From: JAMXLO01 sp963812505
GTDB lineage: Bacteria > Pseudomonadota > Alphaproteobacteria > Acetobacterales > Acetobacteraceae
Length of the DNA stretch: 64,000 nucleotides
Assembly: GCA_963812505.1 (NCBI GenBank)
Contig: CAWEVM010000004.1
Span: forward strand, 30,418 to 94,417
Reading direction: 5' to 3'
The position numbers and the translations under genes are program-made. Below, piece after piece: positions 33,449 to 42,288 of the stretch. A model generated the notes under the pieces. It did no database searches. It was not told the DNA's origin and saw only the letters and a program-made list of their open reading frames with translations. Position 1 is the stretch's first letter. Every line of letters starts with the position of its first letter.

Positions 33449-33904
33449 TCATACGGGCGCTCCGAGCCGGAGCAGTCGCGGATCCCAGTCCAACGGCACA
33501 GGAACCGTCGGTCGAATCCGGACTGCCTCGGGATGGGCTGGATTGATCACGTAGTTTGGTTCGCGAGGCACCAGCGCGGATGGGACGCGCAGCACCGCCG
33601 TACGTCTCGCCGCAAGCCAATCGCGACCGGCCCGCAACGCAGCCGGGCTGTCGAGCTCACGCCAGTTCGGTGGCGGCTGTGCCATAAGGTCGTCGATCGC
33701 GATGTTGTCCGGAATATCGGCGTCCACCAGGAATGTCCGGTCGAAGTCCTTGCCTTGAGCGAGGAATTCCAGCATCGCCAGCGACAGCGAGCCGGCGGCG
33801 TAGATCACCGGGAAGCCCGTGGGATTCCAGCGCCCACCGCGGACGGCAGCACCGCTTCCGTCCCAGATCGGATAGGCGTCAGTTCCCAATCGCACGACGC
33901 GCAC
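33449..33904 (-). CDS. RES domain toxin (NAD+-degrading)
   Basis: 151 residues. RGGRWNPTG (Arg22, Arg25), IYAAGSLSLAMLE (Tyr35, Glu46) and the later VLRVPSALVPREPNYVINPAHPEA are the RES-domain core; the Arg, Tyr and Glu line the ADP-ribosyltransferase-like pocket. Members of the Res-Xre type II toxin-antitoxin group deplete NAD+ in the host cell. The gene follows its antitoxin by six bases. Full length for the family. Confidence 0.9.
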   Translation of the reverse strand: MRVVRLGTDAYPIWDGSGAAVRGGRWNPTGFPVIYAAGSLSLAMLEFLAQGKDFDRTFLVDADIPDNIAIDDLMAQPPPNWRELDSPAALRAGRDWLAARRTAVLRVPSALVPREPNYVINPAHPEAVRIRPTVPVPLDWDPRLLRLGAPV

Positions 33905-33910
33905 GGGGAA

Positions 33911-34354
33911 TCAGACTGGCAAGCTGAACTCGATGTTGGTCAGAACCCGCTCGACCATCCGAGCGCCAAGGTCAGTCGCCGCGACCTCGATTGGGGTTCG
34001 GTGGGCCAGCAGCAGATGTGGCGCGTTCAGCCACTCTCTGGCCTTGTCCGGATCGCAGAATGCCTGCTGTGCCAGAGCGGTAATGCGGGCCAGCCGCTCG
34101 GCGCGCTCGCTTGCAACCGGCGATAGGACGCGGCTGCGCTTGTAAGTCGCTGGCGAGACCACCAGCGCAGCCACACGGCGACGCAGCCCGTCCCGGTTTG
34201 GCGCGGCCTGAGCGGCCAATGCAGGCACGACTGCACGCGGCAGGCCGTGAGCAATCGCCTCTGATAACTCGCCCACGGAATGAGGATTGCGCCCAAGCGC
34301 CCGCGCACCGCCGAGCGCTGCGGCGACTTTGGCAATTTCGACGGGGTACATCAT
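33911..34354 (-). CDS. Xre/MbcA/ParS-type antitoxin (DUF2384)
   Basis: 147 residues. An N-terminal helical part (LGRNPHSVGELSEAIAHGLPRAVV) and the C-terminal DUF2384 domain, FCDPDKAREWLNAPHLLLAHRTPIEVAATDLGARMVERVL, the toxin-binding segment. It neutralises the RES toxin and likely represses the pair. First gene of the operon; start MMYPVEI at 34354 (Met2 is equally possible). The intergenic 34355-34477, facing the GT9 gene, should hold the promoter. Confidence 0.88.
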   Translation of the reverse strand: MMYPVEIAKVAAALGGARALGRNPHSVGELSEAIAHGLPRAVVPALAAQAAPNRDGLRRRVAALVVSPATYKRSRVLSPVASERAERLARITALAQQAFCDPDKAREWLNAPHLLLAHRTPIEVAATDLGARMVERVLTNIEFSLPV

Positions 34355-34477
34355 GCCTCGGGTATCAACCGATGCCTGTATGTAGGCTCACATGGTCTCG
34401 TTTTCAAGGCGAGCCAAACCCGCCCTGGCCCCATCCGCTCGCCTAAACCCCCCGTCGGCTGCTAATCCGCAGGCAGA

Positions 34478-35371
34478 ATGCGCATTCTGTTCGTCACCTC
34501 CAACCGCCTCGGCGATGCGGTGCTGTCCACCGGCCTCCTGGACCACCTGATCCGCACCCATCCTGACGCACGGATCACCGTCGCCTGCGGCCCTGTAGCC
34601 GAGGGCGTGTTCGCGCGCATGCCGAACCGCGAGCGGACCATCGTGCTCGACAAGCTTCCCTACCGCCTGCACTGGCTGCCGCTCTGGGCAGGCGCAGTCG
34701 GCACGCTGTGGGACCTCGTGGTGGACATCCGCGGCTCGACAATCGCGTGGATAGTGCCGACGCGTCGCCGCGCGGTGATGCGCCGGCGGCCAGGTCACAA
34801 GATCGCCCAGCTTGCCGCGGTGCTCGGACTCGATCCGCCTCCGCTGCCGGTGGCCTGGACCGCACCCGCGGATCGTGCCCGCGCGGCCGCGCTACTGCCG
34901 ATCGGTCGGCCTGTCATCGGGCTGGGGCCAACCGCGAACTGGTCGCAAAAGATCTGGCCGGCCGAGTGCTTCGCCGCGCTGTTCCATGCGCTATCGAGCG
35001 GCCAGCTGCCGGGCGCGATCCCTGCCGTGTTCGCCGGGCCCGGCGAGGCGGAACGCACGATGGCCGCCCCGCTGCTCGCCGCGCTGCCCGGCGCGATCGA
35101 TCTGGTCGGACGGCTCAGCGTGCCTGAGGCCGCGGCGTGCCTTGCGCGCTGCGCTCTCTTCGTCGGCAACGACTCCGGCCTGATGCATCTCGCCGCCTCA
35201 TCCGGCACCGCGACGCTTGGCCTGTTCGGCCCAACGCCCGTGCAGGAGTACGCTCCAGCAGGACCGCGCGCCGCAACGGCCGTTTCCGGCAGTGGGCGCA
35301 TGAAGGACCTCTCCGTCGAGGCTGCATGCACCGCGGCCTCTCCACTGATCGCCGCCGTCGAGGTGGCCTAG
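34478..35371 (+). CDS. Glycosyltransferase family 9 (heptosyltransferase-like)
   Basis: 297 residues, GT-B fold. MRILFVTSNRLGDAVLSTGLLDHL is the family-9 start with the donor-site Asp; LGPTANWSQKIWPAECFAAL and FVGNDSGLMHLAASSGTATLGLFGPT form the nucleotide-sugar site. Relatives add ADP-heptose to lipopolysaccharide core. A single gene here, away from other LPS genes. The start has weak ribosome pairing (GCAGGCAGA). Confidence 0.9.
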   Translation: MRILFVTSNRLGDAVLSTGLLDHLIRTHPDARITVACGPVAEGVFARMPNRERTIVLDKLPYRLHWLPLWAGAVGTLWDLVVDIRGSTIAWIVPTRRRAVMRRRPGHKIAQLAAVLGLDPPPLPVAWTAPADRARAAALLPIGRPVIGLGPTANWSQKIWPAECFAALFHALSSGQLPGAIPAVFAGPGEAERTMAAPLLAALPGAIDLVGRLSVPEAAACLARCALFVGNDSGLMHLAASSGTATLGLFGPTPVQEYAPAGPRAATAVSGSGRMKDLSVEAACTAASPLIAAVEVA

Positions 35372-35485
35372 TTAATCAGGCCATCCAACCGGCGCGCACA
35401 CGATTGCGATTGCTGCGGCCCTTTTTCCGCGCAAAGCGCCATGGCAGCCTTCGACGCAGTCTCGACGTCCAAGGAGTTTGCGCTG

Positions 35486-37237
35486 ATGAACTCTCAGAAG
35501 ATTAACGGAGGACTGTCCTCGCTCATTCCCGCCGCCGCTTTCATCGCGACGTTCGCCGCGGCGATTCCGGCACACGCCCAGACCGCGGCCTGCCCAAGCG
35601 ACAATGCCGGCATCACGCTCTCTCCCGGGTTCTGTGCCACCGTTTTCGCTGACAAGCTTGGTCATTCCCGGCACCTCGCAGTGGCGCCGAACGGTGTGGT
35701 CTATGTCAACACCTGGAGCGGCCGATACTACCGCAACGACACGCCGCCGCCGGGCGGCTTTCTGATCGCGCTACAGAGCACCAAAGGCGACGGTCAGGCG
35801 GACAACGTGGTCCGCTTCGGTCCAACCAAGGCGGATGGCAACGCAGGCGGCACCGGCATCGCGGTCTACAAGAACTACGTTTACGCCGAGACAAACGACC
35901 GCATCGTGCGGTACGCCCTGCCGACAAGCGGCATCGCCCCGACGGCGGCGGCGGAAACGGTGATATCGGGCCTGCCGCTCACCGGTGATCACCCGATGCA
36001 TCCATTTGAGATCGACAGGCAGGGCAATCTCTATGTCGATCTGGGATCAGCGACGAACTCCTGCCAGAGCCAGAATCGCATGCCGAACGTGCCCGGCAAC
36101 AAGCCGTGCACGGAACTGGAAACCCGCGGCGGCACATGGCGCTACGACGCCAACAAGCTAGATCAGCATTTCTCGCCGACAGAGCGTTTCTCGACTGGAT
36201 TGCGCAACGGCGAGGGCTTCTCGTTCGATTCCGCCGGCCGGATATTCGCGACCCAGCACGGCCGGGACCAGTTGGCGGAGAATTTCCCCAGCCTCTACAA
36301 GCCCATTCAGGGCGCCAACGAGCCCGCCGAGGAACTGGTCCAGTTGCGGCGTGGCGCGGACTTTGGCTGGCCGGAATGCTATTTCGACTACGACCAGAAG
36401 AAGCTCGTCCTGGCGCCGGAATATGGCGGTGACGGCGGCAAGACATTGGGTATCTGCGCCCAGAAGCAGGAACCGGCCGCCGCATTCCCCGCCCACTGGG
36501 CGCCGAACGACATGCTCATCTATGAGGGCGGCCAGTTCCCATCTGCCTACAAGGACGGCGCGTTCATAGCGTTCCACGGCTCATGGAACCGGGCGCCGTC
36601 GCCGCAGGGCGGATTCAATGTTGTGTTCCAGCGACTGGTCGGCGGCAAGGCGGCGGCACCATTCGTCGTCTTCGCTGACGGATTTGCCGGTGCGGTCAAG
36701 GAGCCGGGTCGAGCAGCGCACCGGCCGACAGGCCTCGCCGTTGGGCCGGACGGAGCCCTCTACATCGCGGACGATGTCGGCGGCCGGATCTGGCGCGTTA
36801 CCTACACTGGCAGCAAGTCCAGCGGGATCGCGGCCGCGGCGCCGACGCCGCCGACCGCGCAGACTACGGCGCGCAATGCGTCGCCGCCCGAGGGCGTTCA
36901 TCCGGAGGCAGGCTTGCCGGTCCCGCCTGGTGGCTCGCCGGACCAGGTCGCGCTGGGCGATCGCATCTTCCATGGCGAGGTCGCCGGCGGAACATGTTCA
37001 GGCTGCCACAGCAGCGACGGCAAAGGCTCCTCGGTCGGCTCCGATCTGACGAGCGGCAGGTGGCTGTGGGGTGACGGCAGCGTTGCAGCGATCACCCGGA
37101 CGATCGACAGCGGTGTGCCGAAGGCAAAGGAACACTCCGGCGCGATGCCTCCCATGGGGGGAGCCCAACTTTCGCAGGCCGATGTCGCGGCGGTGGCCGA
37201 CTACGTCTGGGCACTCGGGCACCAGACTACACAGTGA
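35486..37237 (+). CDS. Sorbosone dehydrogenase-like PQQ enzyme fused to cytochrome c
   Basis: 583 residues. A signal peptide ends near AIPAHA, followed by a six-bladed propeller of the GSDH/sorbosone dehydrogenase group (about residues 40-420): HSRHLAVAPNGVVYVNT, GTGIAVYKNYVYAETNDRIVRY, FSTGLRNGEGFSFD and HRPTGLAVGPDGALYIADD. A Pro/Ala linker leads to a cytochrome c domain with CSGCH (504-508) and a likely Met ligand in GAMPPMGG. Oxidises a sugar or aldehyde in the periplasm and passes electrons to its own haem. Start at 35486 chosen for AAGGAG nine bases upstream. Confidence 0.9.
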   Translation: MNSQKINGGLSSLIPAAAFIATFAAAIPAHAQTAACPSDNAGITLSPGFCATVFADKLGHSRHLAVAPNGVVYVNTWSGRYYRNDTPPPGGFLIALQSTKGDGQADNVVRFGPTKADGNAGGTGIAVYKNYVYAETNDRIVRYALPTSGIAPTAAAETVISGLPLTGDHPMHPFEIDRQGNLYVDLGSATNSCQSQNRMPNVPGNKPCTELETRGGTWRYDANKLDQHFSPTERFSTGLRNGEGFSFDSAGRIFATQHGRDQLAENFPSLYKPIQGANEPAEELVQLRRGADFGWPECYFDYDQKKLVLAPEYGGDGGKTLGICAQKQEPAAAFPAHWAPNDMLIYEGGQFPSAYKDGAFIAFHGSWNRAPSPQGGFNVVFQRLVGGKAAAPFVVFADGFAGAVKEPGRAAHRPTGLAVGPDGALYIADDVGGRIWRVTYTGSKSSGIAAAAPTPPTAQTTARNASPPEGVHPEAGLPVPPGGSPDQVALGDRIFHGEVAGGTCSGCHSSDGKGSSVGSDLTSGRWLWGDGSVAAITRTIDSGVPKAKEHSGAMPPMGGAQLSQADVAAVADYVWALGHQTTQ

Positions 37238-37251
37238 GGGTGCAAACGCAG

Positions 37252-37845
37252 CTACCCGACCTCGTCCAGTTCGGCGCCCCACATCTTCTCCAGCGCGTAC
37301 ATCGCGCGCGCCTCCGGCTTGAACAGATGCACGACGATGTCGCCGGCGTCGATCAGCACCCAATCGGCACCGCCGGCGCCTTCGACCTGCACGCGCCTCA
37401 ATCCGGCGGTGTGCAGTTTCTCCGACAAATGTTCGGCCATCGCGGCGATCTGCCGGTCGGCAAGGCCGGTCGCGATCACCATGCGGTCGCAGAACGACGC
37501 CTTGCCTTCCAGATCGAGCGTCACGACGTTCTGCGCCTTGTCGTCCTCCAGGCTGCCGACAATCACCGACTGCAGCCGCTCCAGCGCCGATGGTTCGGCC
37601 TTATGTGTACGGTGCGCCAAAGTTGGTCGCGGGCCGGCAGCGATCGTCTTCTTGCGCGGCGTGCCGGGAGTTTTGTCGGCAACAGTCAGCGTCGGCTTGG
37701 CGACCTTCTTGCGCGGAGCGGCGCGGTGTCGCGCGGGCGAGAACGGTTTCGGCGGCTTGGCTATGGCATGGCTCCTTGGTTGGCGCGTATCGCGGTGGCC
37801 GAGGCGGCGTTCTGCGGCACACTCAGAAATGCCCAGGCGGGCGCG
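37252..37845 (-). CDS. rsfS: Ribosome silencing factor RsfS
   Basis: The last 120 residues (ERLQSVIVGSLEDDKAQNVVTLDLEGKASFCDRMVIATGLADRQIAAMAEHL ... DWVLIDAGDIVVHLF) are the whole RsfS domain, which binds L14 and blocks subunit joining in starvation. Before it is a basic, Pro-rich extension. The start is uncertain: the nearest in-frame ATG (37845) lies 85 bases inside nadD and lacks a ribosome site; no ATG or GTG lies between it and the domain. A non-standard start near the nadD stop (37761) is possible. Last gene of the ribosome/proline/NAD block. Confidence 0.82.
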   Translation of the reverse strand, partial: RARLGISECAAERRLGHRDTRQPRSHAIAKPPKPFSPARHRAAPRKKVAKPTLTVADKTPGTPRKKTIAAGPRPTLAHRTHKAEPSALERLQSVIVGSLEDDKAQNVVTLDLEGKASFCDRMVIATGLADRQIAAMAEHLSEKLHTAGLRRVQVEGAGGADWVLIDAGDIVVHLFKPEARAMYALEKMWGAELDEVG

Positions 37846-38333
37846 GCGCATTCGATCAAGACCGAAGCGGATCGCATGGGGCGTCTCGCACGGGATAGTC
37901 GGCGCGCGGCTTGAGCGGACAATGCGCGGTGATTGTACCCAGGCCGCGGGAACACCGCGAACGGTATACGGCGAACGAACTGCAGCCAGCGGCGCCAACG
38001 CGGTAACTGCTCCAGAATGTCGGCACCCATCAGCCACACGAACATGGTCCGCGGAAACAGCCGCAGCAGGCGGCGCAGCGTGTCGATGGTATAGCGCGTG
38101 CCGAACAACGCCTCGATCGCGCTGGCGATGATGCGACGGCCATCAGCGAGGCTGCGCGCGGATGCCAACCGCTGCTCGAACGGCGCCATGCCGCATTGCG
38201 ACTTCAGCACATTGCCGGGTGACACCAGCAGCCAGACCTGATCGAGCCGCAACCGGCGGCGTGCCAGTTCGATGATGTGACAATGGCCTGCGTGCGCCGG
38301 ATTGAACGAACCGCCGAGCAGGCCGATGCGCAT
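37761..38333 (-). CDS. nadD: Nicotinate-nucleotide adenylyltransferase NadD
   Basis: 190 residues. MRIGLLGGSFNPAHAGHCHI carries the HxGH nucleotidyltransferase motif, FVWLMGADILEQLPRWRRW follows, and the C-terminal SATAIRA is the ISSTxIR-like motif. It adenylates nicotinate mononucleotide in NAD synthesis. Start 38333 has GAAGG upstream. It sits between proA and rsfS, the usual alphaproteobacterial order. Confidence 0.92.
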   Translation of the reverse strand: MRIGLLGGSFNPAHAGHCHIIELARRRLRLDQVWLLVSPGNVLKSQCGMAPFEQRLASARSLADGRRIIASAIEALFGTRYTIDTLRRLLRLFPRTMFVWLMGADILEQLPRWRRWLQFVRRIPFAVFPRPGYNHRALSAQAARRLSRARRPMRSASVLIECAAPAWAFLSVPQNAASATAIRANQGAMP

Positions 38334-38383
38334 GCGCCTTCGGTCGCCGAAGCGAGGGATCGGCTCATGCCAGAGCGGCGCGT

Positions 38384-39643
38384 TCAGGGGCGCACCTGAC
38401 CGTTGCCGATAACCAGATAGCGGTAGGTGGTCAGTTGCTCGGGACCCACAGGACCGCGCGCGTGGATGCGTCCTGTGGCAATGCCGATCTCGGCGCCAAA
38501 ACCGAACTCGCCACCGTCGCAGAACTGAGTCGAGGCGTTCCATAGCGCCACCGCACTGTCCACGCCGTTCAGAAAGCGCTGCGCCGCTACCGCGTCGTCC
38601 GCTACGATGGCATCGGTGTGCTCGGACCCATGGCGCGCGATATGCGCGAGCGCGGCATCGACCCCATCGACCACGGCCACCGACAGAACCGCGTCAAGCC
38701 ACTCGGTATCGAAGTCCGCTGCACTCGCCGCGGCGAGATCAGGCACGATGTCGCGCGCCGCGGCATCGGCGCGGAAGTCGCAGCCGAGTTCCCGTAGATC
38801 GGCAATGATCGCGGGCAGCAATGCAGGCGCGATCGCGCGATCGATCAGCAAAGTCTCGGTGGCGCCGCAGATGCCGGTGCGACGCATCTTGGCGTTGGCC
38901 ACAATGCGACGCGCCATCGCGTGATCCGCGGAGGCGTGCACGTAGGTGTGGCAAAGCCCTTCGGCGTGTGCGAGCACCGGCACGCGCGCCTCGCGCTGCA
39001 CGCGCTCGACCAACGACTTCCCCCCGCGCGGCACGATCAGGTCGAGCAGACCGGCCGCCGCCAGCATCGCCCCGACATAGGCGCGGTCTGCATTGGGCGC
39101 GATCTGCACGCAGGCTTCCAGCAATCCGACGGAACGCAGCCCGGCCGCAAGGGCTGCGTTGATCGCAGCAGCACTGCGCGCGCTTTCCGATCCGCCACGG
39201 AGGATGATCGCGTTGCCCGACTTCAGGCAGATGCCGGCGGCATCAGCGCCGACATTGGGGCGGCTCTCGTAGATCATGCCGATTACGCCGATCGGAGTCG
39301 CGACACGCTGAATGCGCAGACCGTTCGGCCGCGTCCAGTCAGCGAGTGTGCGCCCGAGCGGATCGGGCAGCAGTGCGATGTCCTCCAGTCCTCTGGCCAT
39401 GGCATCGACACGCGCCTCGTTGAGAGCGAGGCGATCGCGAAACGCAGCGCTGCCTGTGCAGGCAGCAAGATCGGCGGCGTTGGCGGCAATGATGTCGGAT
39501 GATTGCGACCGCAAGGAGGTCGCCATCGCACGCAGGGCCGCATTGCGCTCTGCGTCCGACATCCGGGCAAGAACATGCGATGCAGCGCGCGCCGACGCCG
39601 CGGCGTGTTGCAGATGCTGGGTGGCTTCGGTCTCGATGTGCAT
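38384..39643 (-). CDS. proA: Gamma-glutamyl phosphate reductase ProA
   Basis: 419 residues, normal length. Second step of proline synthesis, NADPH-dependent reduction of glutamyl 5-phosphate. Visible: GVIGMIYESRPNVGADAAGICLKSGNAIILRGG, DLIVPRGGKSLVERV, and the catalytic Cys in RRTGICGATETLLID; C-terminal ALWNASTQFCDGGEFGFGAEIGIATGRIHARGPVG. Downstream of proB by 42 bases; followed by nadD 50 bases on. Confidence 0.95.
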   Translation of the reverse strand: MHIETEATQHLQHAAASARAASHVLARMSDAERNAALRAMATSLRSQSSDIIAANAADLAACTGSAAFRDRLALNEARVDAMARGLEDIALLPDPLGRTLADWTRPNGLRIQRVATPIGVIGMIYESRPNVGADAAGICLKSGNAIILRGGSESARSAAAINAALAAGLRSVGLLEACVQIAPNADRAYVGAMLAAAGLLDLIVPRGGKSLVERVQREARVPVLAHAEGLCHTYVHASADHAMARRIVANAKMRRTGICGATETLLIDRAIAPALLPAIIADLRELGCDFRADAAARDIVPDLAAASAADFDTEWLDAVLSVAVVDGVDAALAHIARHGSEHTDAIVADDAVAAQRFLNGVDSAVALWNASTQFCDGGEFGFGAEIGIATGRIHARGPVGPEQLTTYRYLVIGNGQVRP

Positions 39644-39685
39644 CGCCGACGTCCCTCTGGTGTCAGTCTGCCGCTGCTGCGCGGT

Positions 39686-40801
39686 TCAAAGCAAGACGAG
39701 GTCGTCGCGGTGAATGATTTCGTCGCGACCGCGCCAGCCGAGAATAGCCTCGATCTCATCAGAGCGATGACCGGCAATGCGTTCCGCATCCGCGCTGGCA
39801 TAGGCAGAGAGACCACGCGCCAGTGCTTTGCCACTGGCAGTGCGCACCACGACCGGATCGCCACGCTGGAATGTACCGTCGACCGAGCGCACGCCCGCCG
39901 GGAGCAGCGAACGACCTGAGGCAAGCGCGCGTGCGGCGCCGGCATCGACCACCAGTGTGCCAAGCGGCGCCAGCGTACCCGCTATCCAACGCTTGCGCGC
40001 GGAGCGACCCTCGGGTGCGGCGACAAACCAGGTGCAGCGCGCACCAAACTCGAGCGCAGCAAGCGGGTGCTCGGTATGACCGAAGGCGATCGCCATCGCA
40101 CAGCCGGCCTGCGTGGCGATGCGCGCCGCGACCAGCTTCGTCTGCATGCCGCCTGACGAATAGCCGGGCGGCGGCTCGCCCCCCATCGCCTCGATCTCCG
40201 GTGTGATGGCGGAAACGACCGGTATGTGCGTTGCGGTTTTGTCGCGCCGCGGATCGGCGGTGTACAGGCCGTCGATGTCGGACAGCAGCACAAGCTGGTC
40301 AGCCTGCATCATCTCGGCGACGCGCGCGGCGAGACGATCGTTGTCACCGAAGCGGATCTCGGCGGTCGCCACGGTGTCGTTCTCGTTGATCACCGGGATG
40401 CAGCCGATGGTGAGCAGCGTGTTGAGCGTGGCGCGCGCGTTGAGATAGCGGCGGCGGTCTTCGGTGTCGTCGAGGGTCAGCAGCAACTGCGCCGCAGTGA
40501 GGCCCGTGGCGGATAGTGCCTCACTCCAGGCCTGCGCCAGGCGAATTTGGCCGACCGCGGCCGCGGCCTGCTGTTCCTCCAGTCGGAGGCGGCGCTGCTG
40601 CAGGCCGAGCGAACGTCGCGCCAGGGCGATCGCACCGGAGGAGACAACGATGACGTCGACGCCGCGTGCGCGCAGCAACGCGATGTCGGCAGCCACACCG
40701 TCGAGCCAAGCGGTGCGGGGAGCTGCTTCGTCGGGGTCCACCACCAGCGCGCTGCCGATCTTCACCACCAGCCGCTGGGCAGAGGCGAGCGAGGGGATCA
40801 T
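39686..40801 (-). CDS. proB: Glutamate 5-kinase ProB
   Basis: 371 residues. Amino-acid kinase domain (RLVVKIGSALVVDPD, VSSGAIALARRSLGL, PVINENDTVATAEIRFGDNDRLAARVA, GGMQTKLVAARIATQAG) and a C-terminal PUA domain (residues about 280-365). First step of proline synthesis, inhibited by proline in the family. MIPSLASAQ at 40801 is preferred; an ATG six bases earlier is also in frame. A pair of inverted REP-like palindromes separates it from obgE. Confidence 0.94.
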   Translation of the reverse strand: MIPSLASAQRLVVKIGSALVVDPDEAAPRTAWLDGVAADIALLRARGVDVIVVSSGAIALARRSLGLQQRRLRLEEQQAAAAVGQIRLAQAWSEALSATGLTAAQLLLTLDDTEDRRRYLNARATLNTLLTIGCIPVINENDTVATAEIRFGDNDRLAARVAEMMQADQLVLLSDIDGLYTADPRRDKTATHIPVVSAITPEIEAMGGEPPPGYSSGGMQTKLVAARIATQAGCAMAIAFGHTEHPLAALEFGARCTWFVAAPEGRSARKRWIAGTLAPLGTLVVDAGAARALASGRSLLPAGVRSVDGTFQRGDPVVVRTASGKALARGLSAYASADAERIAGHRSDEIEAILGWRGRDEIIHRDDLVLL

Positions 40802-40810
40802 CGCCAAATT

Positions 40811-40915
40811 CTCCCCCTCCCCTTGCGGGAGGGGGGCAGGGGGAGGGGATGGTTACGGAGATGCTGTTCCACTGCCCCCTCCCCCCCAACCCCCTCCCGC
40901 AAGGCGAGGGGGAGC
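40811..40915. repeat. Inverted pair of REP-like palindromes (copies B and C)
   Basis: Copy B, CTCCCCCTCCCCTTGCGGGA (starting 40811), and copy C, CCCCTCCCGCAAGGCGAGGG (starting 40891), are inverted relative to each other and match copy A at 654-677. The pair can fold into one large hairpin in the obgE-proB gap. No REP-associated transposase is in the window. Confidence 0.65.
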
Positions 40916-40931
40916 AACATTGTTCCGCCTC

Positions 40932-41942
40932 TCACGCCGCCTGCTCCCGTCTGGCGGCATTGATCATCTCCTGCAGGGCGCGCAGCACCTCCGGCACGCC
41001 TTCGCCGGTGACCCCGGACAGCAGCATCACGCGCCGCCCAGACGCCTTCGCCAGCGCCGATCGACGCGCCGTCGCCTCGCGCGGGGTCATCGCGTCGAGC
41101 TTGTTCAGCCCAATCAACTCCGGCTTGTCCGACAGGCCCCCGCCATAGGCCGCCAGTTCCTCGCGCACCGTGCGCCACGCGCGCACCACGTCGCCGGCCG
41201 CGCCATCGACCAGGTGCAGCAGCACCGCGCACCGTTCGACATGCCCGAGGAATCGCACCCCCAGGCCCGCTCCGTCATGGGCACCCTCGATCAAACCAGG
41301 GATATCCGCGAGCACGAACTCTTCTGTGACTGACAGCCGCACCACACCCAACTGCGGATGTAGCGTGGTGAACGGATAGTCGGCGATCTTCGGACGCGCC
41401 GCCGATACGGCCGCAAGGAATGTTGACTTCCCGGCATTCGGCAGTCCCACCAGCCCGGCATCGGCGATCAGCTTCAGCCGCAGCCACACCGAGCGCTCCT
41501 CGCCCGGCCAACCCTTGTCCGCACGGCGCGGCGCCCGATTGGTCGAGGACTTGTAGTGTGTATTGCCGAACCCGCCATCACCGCCACGCAGCAGCACCAC
41601 GCGCCGACCAGGCACATCCAGATCTGCCAGCAGTGTCTCACGGTCCTCGGCCATGATCTGCGTTCCAACCGGCACCTTGATCACCACGTTCGGCGCACCC
41701 GCCCCGGTCCTGTCAGACCCGGCGCCGTTGCCGCCCTTCTTCGCGCGGAAATGCTGCGTGTAGCGGAAGTCGATCAGCGTGTTCAGGTTCTCCACCGCCT
41801 CAAAGGCAATGTCGCCACCCTTGCCACCGTCGCCGCCATCCGGCCCGCCGAACTCGATGAACTTCTCCCGGCGGAACGCGACCACGCCGTCGCCGCCGTC
41901 ACCGGACCGCAGATGGACCTTGGCCTCGTCGAGAAACTTCAT
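40932..41942 (-). CDS. obgE: GTPase ObgE
   Basis: 336 residues. N-terminal Gly-rich Obg fold (MKFLDEAKVHLRSGDGGDG ... GGPDGGDGGKGGD), then a G domain with GLPNAGKST (P-loop), the switch segment DYPFTTLHPQLG, DIPGLIEGAHDGAGLG and NKLD. It acts in 50S ribosome assembly and stress control. The frame extends upstream to 42050, but MKFLDEA is the family start. Lies after rpmA with a strong terminator between. Confidence 0.95.
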   Translation of the reverse strand: MKFLDEAKVHLRSGDGGDGVVAFRREKFIEFGGPDGGDGGKGGDIAFEAVENLNTLIDFRYTQHFRAKKGGNGAGSDRTGAGAPNVVIKVPVGTQIMAEDRETLLADLDVPGRRVVLLRGGDGGFGNTHYKSSTNRAPRRADKGWPGEERSVWLRLKLIADAGLVGLPNAGKSTFLAAVSAARPKIADYPFTTLHPQLGVVRLSVTEEFVLADIPGLIEGAHDGAGLGVRFLGHVERCAVLLHLVDGAAGDVVRAWRTVREELAAYGGGLSDKPELIGLNKLDAMTPREATARRSALAKASGRRVMLLSGVTGEGVPEVLRALQEMINAARREQAA

Positions 41943-41956
41943 CCGCTCCATCCAAC

Positions 41957-41988
41957 GAAAACGGGGGCCGGCTGGCGCCGACCCCCGT
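41957..41988 (-). terminator. Intrinsic terminator between rpmA and obgE
   Basis: On the minus strand ACGGGGGTCGGC pairs with GCCGGCCCCCGT (12 bp, one G-U) around loop GCCA, followed by TTTTCG. It should end most rplU-rpmA transcripts, so obgE is expressed by read-through or its own promoter. Confidence 0.8.
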
Positions 41989-42012
41989 CTGAAAGCAAAA
42001 GGGTCCGACGCC

Positions 42013-42282
42013 TTACTCGGCAGCAGCCGGCAGCGGTGCGACGGAGACATGCACGCGGTCGTTCGACCGGCGCTTGAACTCCACCTTGCCGTCGATCAAC
42101 GCGAAGATCGTATGGTCGCGACCTAGGCCAACGTTGTTGCCCGGCTTCCACTTGGTGCCGCGCTGGCGGAGGATGATGTTGCCGGCGATCACCGCCTCAC
42201 CACCGAACTTTTTGATGCCGAGGCGCCGCCCCGCGGTATCACGACCGTTGCGCGACGAGCCACCTGCCTTTTTGTGTGCCAT
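42013..42282 (-). CDS. rpmA: 50S ribosomal protein L27
   Basis: 89 residues, MAHKKAGGSSRNGRDTAGRR with the basic N-terminus that reaches the peptidyl transferase centre, and QRGTKWKPGNNVGLGRDHTIFAL. No N-terminal extension. Six bases after the rplU stop. Confidence 0.97.
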   Translation of the reverse strand: MAHKKAGGSSRNGRDTAGRRLGIKKFGGEAVIAGNIILRQRGTKWKPGNNVGLGRDHTIFALIDGKVEFKRRSNDRVHVSVAPLPAAAE

Positions 42283-42288
42283 GCGCGA

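Noticed and set aside
40811..40915. CRISPR-like repeats
   Set aside because: Only two copies, inverted, with no spacer pattern; a REP-type pair explains them. No CRISPR array or cas gene was seen anywhere in the window.
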